NCBI RefSeq assembly: GCF_016907715.1
Contig: NZ_JAFBCM010000001.1
Coordinates: forward strand, 186,001 to 250,000
Direction: 5' to 3'
From: Tenggerimyces flavus
GTDB taxonomy: Bacteria; Actinomycetota; Actinomycetes; Propionibacteriales; Actinopolymorphaceae
DNA: 64,000 nt
A model generated the notes under the pieces. That model was not told the DNA's origin and made no database searches. It saw only the letters and a list, made by a program, of their open reading frames with translations. Below, piece by piece: positions 62,609-64,000 of this stretch; position 1 is the first letter of the stretch, and every line of letters starts with the position of its first letter. A program made the translations under genes and the position numbers.

Positions 62609-63561
62609 GTCGGCTGATCCTTCAACAGCTCGGCGAGGCGATCGCGCACGAAGCGGAAGAACCAGCTGTCGGCGGCTTGGGCGCCGTCGCGGCGGTGCCA
62701 GATGGCTAGGCGGTGGCTGGCGCTGAGCGCGCAGGCGAGGTGGATGCGGCGGCGATGGTTGTCTGGGAGGGGGCGGAGCTCGGCGTATCCGCGTTCGATG
62801 TGCTCGGTCAGCGGCGGGGCTTCTTCGGCGTTCATCCACAGGGTGGCGAAGTCGAACGTGTAGTCCGTCCCGCGGATCTCGCCGAAGTCGATCAGTCCGC
62901 TGTACGTTCCGCCGTCCTCGTAGATGTGGCTCGCGTCGAAGTCGCCGTGCGCGACCGAGCACACGCCGTCCGGCGGTCCCAGCTCGATGGCCTCTTCCAA
63001 CAGCCGGACGACCGTGTTCGCCTGGTCCACGGTGAAGCCGGTCGCCACCAGCGGTGCGGCGACGGAGGGTGGGTCGACGTAGGCGGCGTACGTCGGGTGC
63101 TCGCCTCGGATCGGCCAGCCCGCCCGCTCGTGCTCCCGCTGGACCCAGCCGAAGCCCTGCACCGGCACCGCATGGATCCGCGCCAGGTCTCGCCCGGCCG
63201 CTTCCCCGATCGAGGCGGCCTCCCGCTCCGTCGTGGCAGCGCCCAAGGGGAGGCCGGCGATCTCCGTCGTGATCATGACGGAACGTTCCAGCGCCTCGTC
63301 GAACGGCTCGTAGTGCACCACGTCCGGCACCCGCGCACCCGCCGCGACCAGGACGCGATGCAGCTCGGCCTCCGGCGCGAAGCTCGCGTCCACCTCCTCG
63401 GCCATCCGGGCGTAGAACGTCTCGCCCTCGACGACCACGCGGTAGACCTGCGTCGACGACCCGGATTCCGTTCGCTGATAGGTGAATCCGCGCCCGAAGA
63501 CTCGACGGAGCAGAGCCTCGAGCGCGGGCAGATCGACATCCGGTTTCCGCGGCACGACCAC
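62605..63561 (-). CDS. APH-family phosphotransferase (HGD...H variant)
   Basis: 318 residues from GTG at 63561 (GTG at 63555 and 63576 also possible). Catalytic loop VAHGDFDASHIYEDGGTYSG with His in the position of the usual Asn, as in many APH-like proteins, and LIDFGEIRGTDYTFDFATLW. Third APH fold within 7 kb. Its stop overlaps the phosphatase-like gene. Confidence 0.85.
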   Translation of the reverse strand: MVVPRKPDVDLPALEALLRRVFGRGFTYQRTESGSSTQVYRVVVEGETFYARMAEEVDASFAPEAELHRVLVAAGARVPDVVHYEPFDEALERSVMITTEIAGLPLGAATTEREAASIGEAAGRDLARIHAVPVQGFGWVQREHERAGWPIRGEHPTYAAYVDPPSVAAPLVATGFTVDQANTVVRLLEEAIELGPPDGVCSVAHGDFDASHIYEDGGTYSGLIDFGEIRGTDYTFDFATLWMNAEEAPPLTEHIERGYAELRPLPDNHRRRIHLACALSASHRLAIWHRRDGAQAADSWFFRFVRDRLAELLKDQPT

Positions 63562-63621
63562 CCAGCCTAGACGCACAAAATCCACTGGGCACCCGGACAG
63601 CACGCCGCTAGCGTTCGCGCC

Positions 63622-64000
63622 ATGCTGATCCGGCCGGTGCGGTACGAGGACGCGGCGAGCTTGCAGCGGCACTGCTTCGGCGCCATGACGATCGAGCAGG
63701 TCGCCGCGATGATCGAGTCCCTCGTTGACGTGACCGACACGGTCTCGCTGGTCGCGGACGACGGCAGCGAGGCCGTCGCGTCCTGCACCGTCACCCGGCT
63801 CACCCACCGCCTCTGCCGGCACCGCGCCGACATCGGCGGGTTCGTCATCGCGCCTTCCGCCCAAGGAACGGGCCTGGCCCGGCGAATCGTCAACGAGGCA
63901 AGCCGATACGCCCGCGAGTGGGACTGCACGATCCTCGAGATCAGCTGCCGCGGCGGCACCCACGCCGAGGAGGCGTACGTCGGTCTCGGCTTCACCGAAT
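63622..64000 (+). CDS. GNAT acetyltransferase, 3' end outside window
   Basis: 126 codons from ATG at 63622, open to the window end. MLIRPVRYEDAASLQRHCFG, then ADIGGFVIAPSAQGTGLARR (acetyl-CoA loop) and EEAYVGLGFTE near the end, so only the last strand is missing. Divergent from the phosphotransferase, 60 bp apart. Confidence 0.8.
   Translation, partial: MLIRPVRYEDAASLQRHCFGAMTIEQVAAMIESLVDVTDTVSLVADDGSEAVASCTVTRLTHRLCRHRADIGGFVIAPSAQGTGLARRIVNEASRYAREWDCTILEISCRGGTHAEEAYVGLGFTE

Overview
The window is high-GC DNA with dense, overlapping genes, many GTG starts and frequent GTACG-type words, typical of an actinomycete chromosome. Markers include the dnaX, ybaB/recR and lysC-asd blocks, DUF5063, DUF402, DUF427 and an AICE-type integrative element. 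The genus cannot be fixed from sequence alone; a Nocardioidaceae/Kribbella-like filamentous actinomycete is a guess. No rRNA and no CRISPR array were seen.

Layout. 1-6.2 kb: end of a Rieske oxygenase gene, a GNAT, a PAS protein, a uridine-kinase-like protein with a damaged P-loop, a four-gene ABC exporter/two-component operon and a small CBM48 protein. 6.2-11.3 kb: a kinase-fold protein, a fused alpha-beta glycyl-tRNA synthetase and a luciferase-like monooxygenase. 11.4-20.4 kb: DUF418 protein, a TetR/MFS efflux pair with a clear operator, three tandem double-GNAT paralogues and a PadR/MFS efflux operon with a readable promoter-operator. 20.4-26 kb: a sugar ABC importer without ATPase, DUF427, and a divergent FAD-monooxygenase/TetR pair. 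26-37.6 kb: asd-lysC, DUF402, GtrA, a COG0523 GTPase, a MacAB-type efflux operon, DUF5063-recR-ybaB and an MFS permease.

38.58-50.32 kb is an integrative element of the AICE (pSAM2-like) class, inserted in the 3' half of tRNA-Ser(GGA). It is bounded by 118-120 bp direct repeats. It carries, left to right, a small YjzC-like gene, a membrane-anchored HEPN-like protein, a SIR2-like DUF4917 protein facing it, a GntR-XRE-phosphatase control operon, a replication/excision activator, a TraB/FtsK-type translocase, a RepSA-type initiator, an excisionase and a tyrosine integrase. Next to it lie tRNA-Ser, the SRP RNA gene and dnaX.

53.79-57.25 kb is a scarred accessory patch: a 128-bp direct repeat copied from the 3' end of a phosphotransferase gene, tRNA-derived att remnants, a decayed integrase end, a truncated DUF3644 gene, a Fic gene and a 73-bp tandem repeat with two hairpins per unit. 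dnaX has opposite orientation to ybaB-recR and is separated from them by 15 kb, so the usual actinobacterial cluster appears to have been inverted and split at these two mobile-element sites. 57-64 kb holds three APH-fold phosphotransferases, a GGDEF-ribbon-helix-helix fusion with repeats upstream, a P-loop kinase, a MerR regulator, two GNATs and a conserved phosphatase-like protein.

The best candidates for something new are the HEPN-like and SIR2-like pair in the element, the hairpin repeat array beside the Fic gene, and the GGDEF-RHH fusion.
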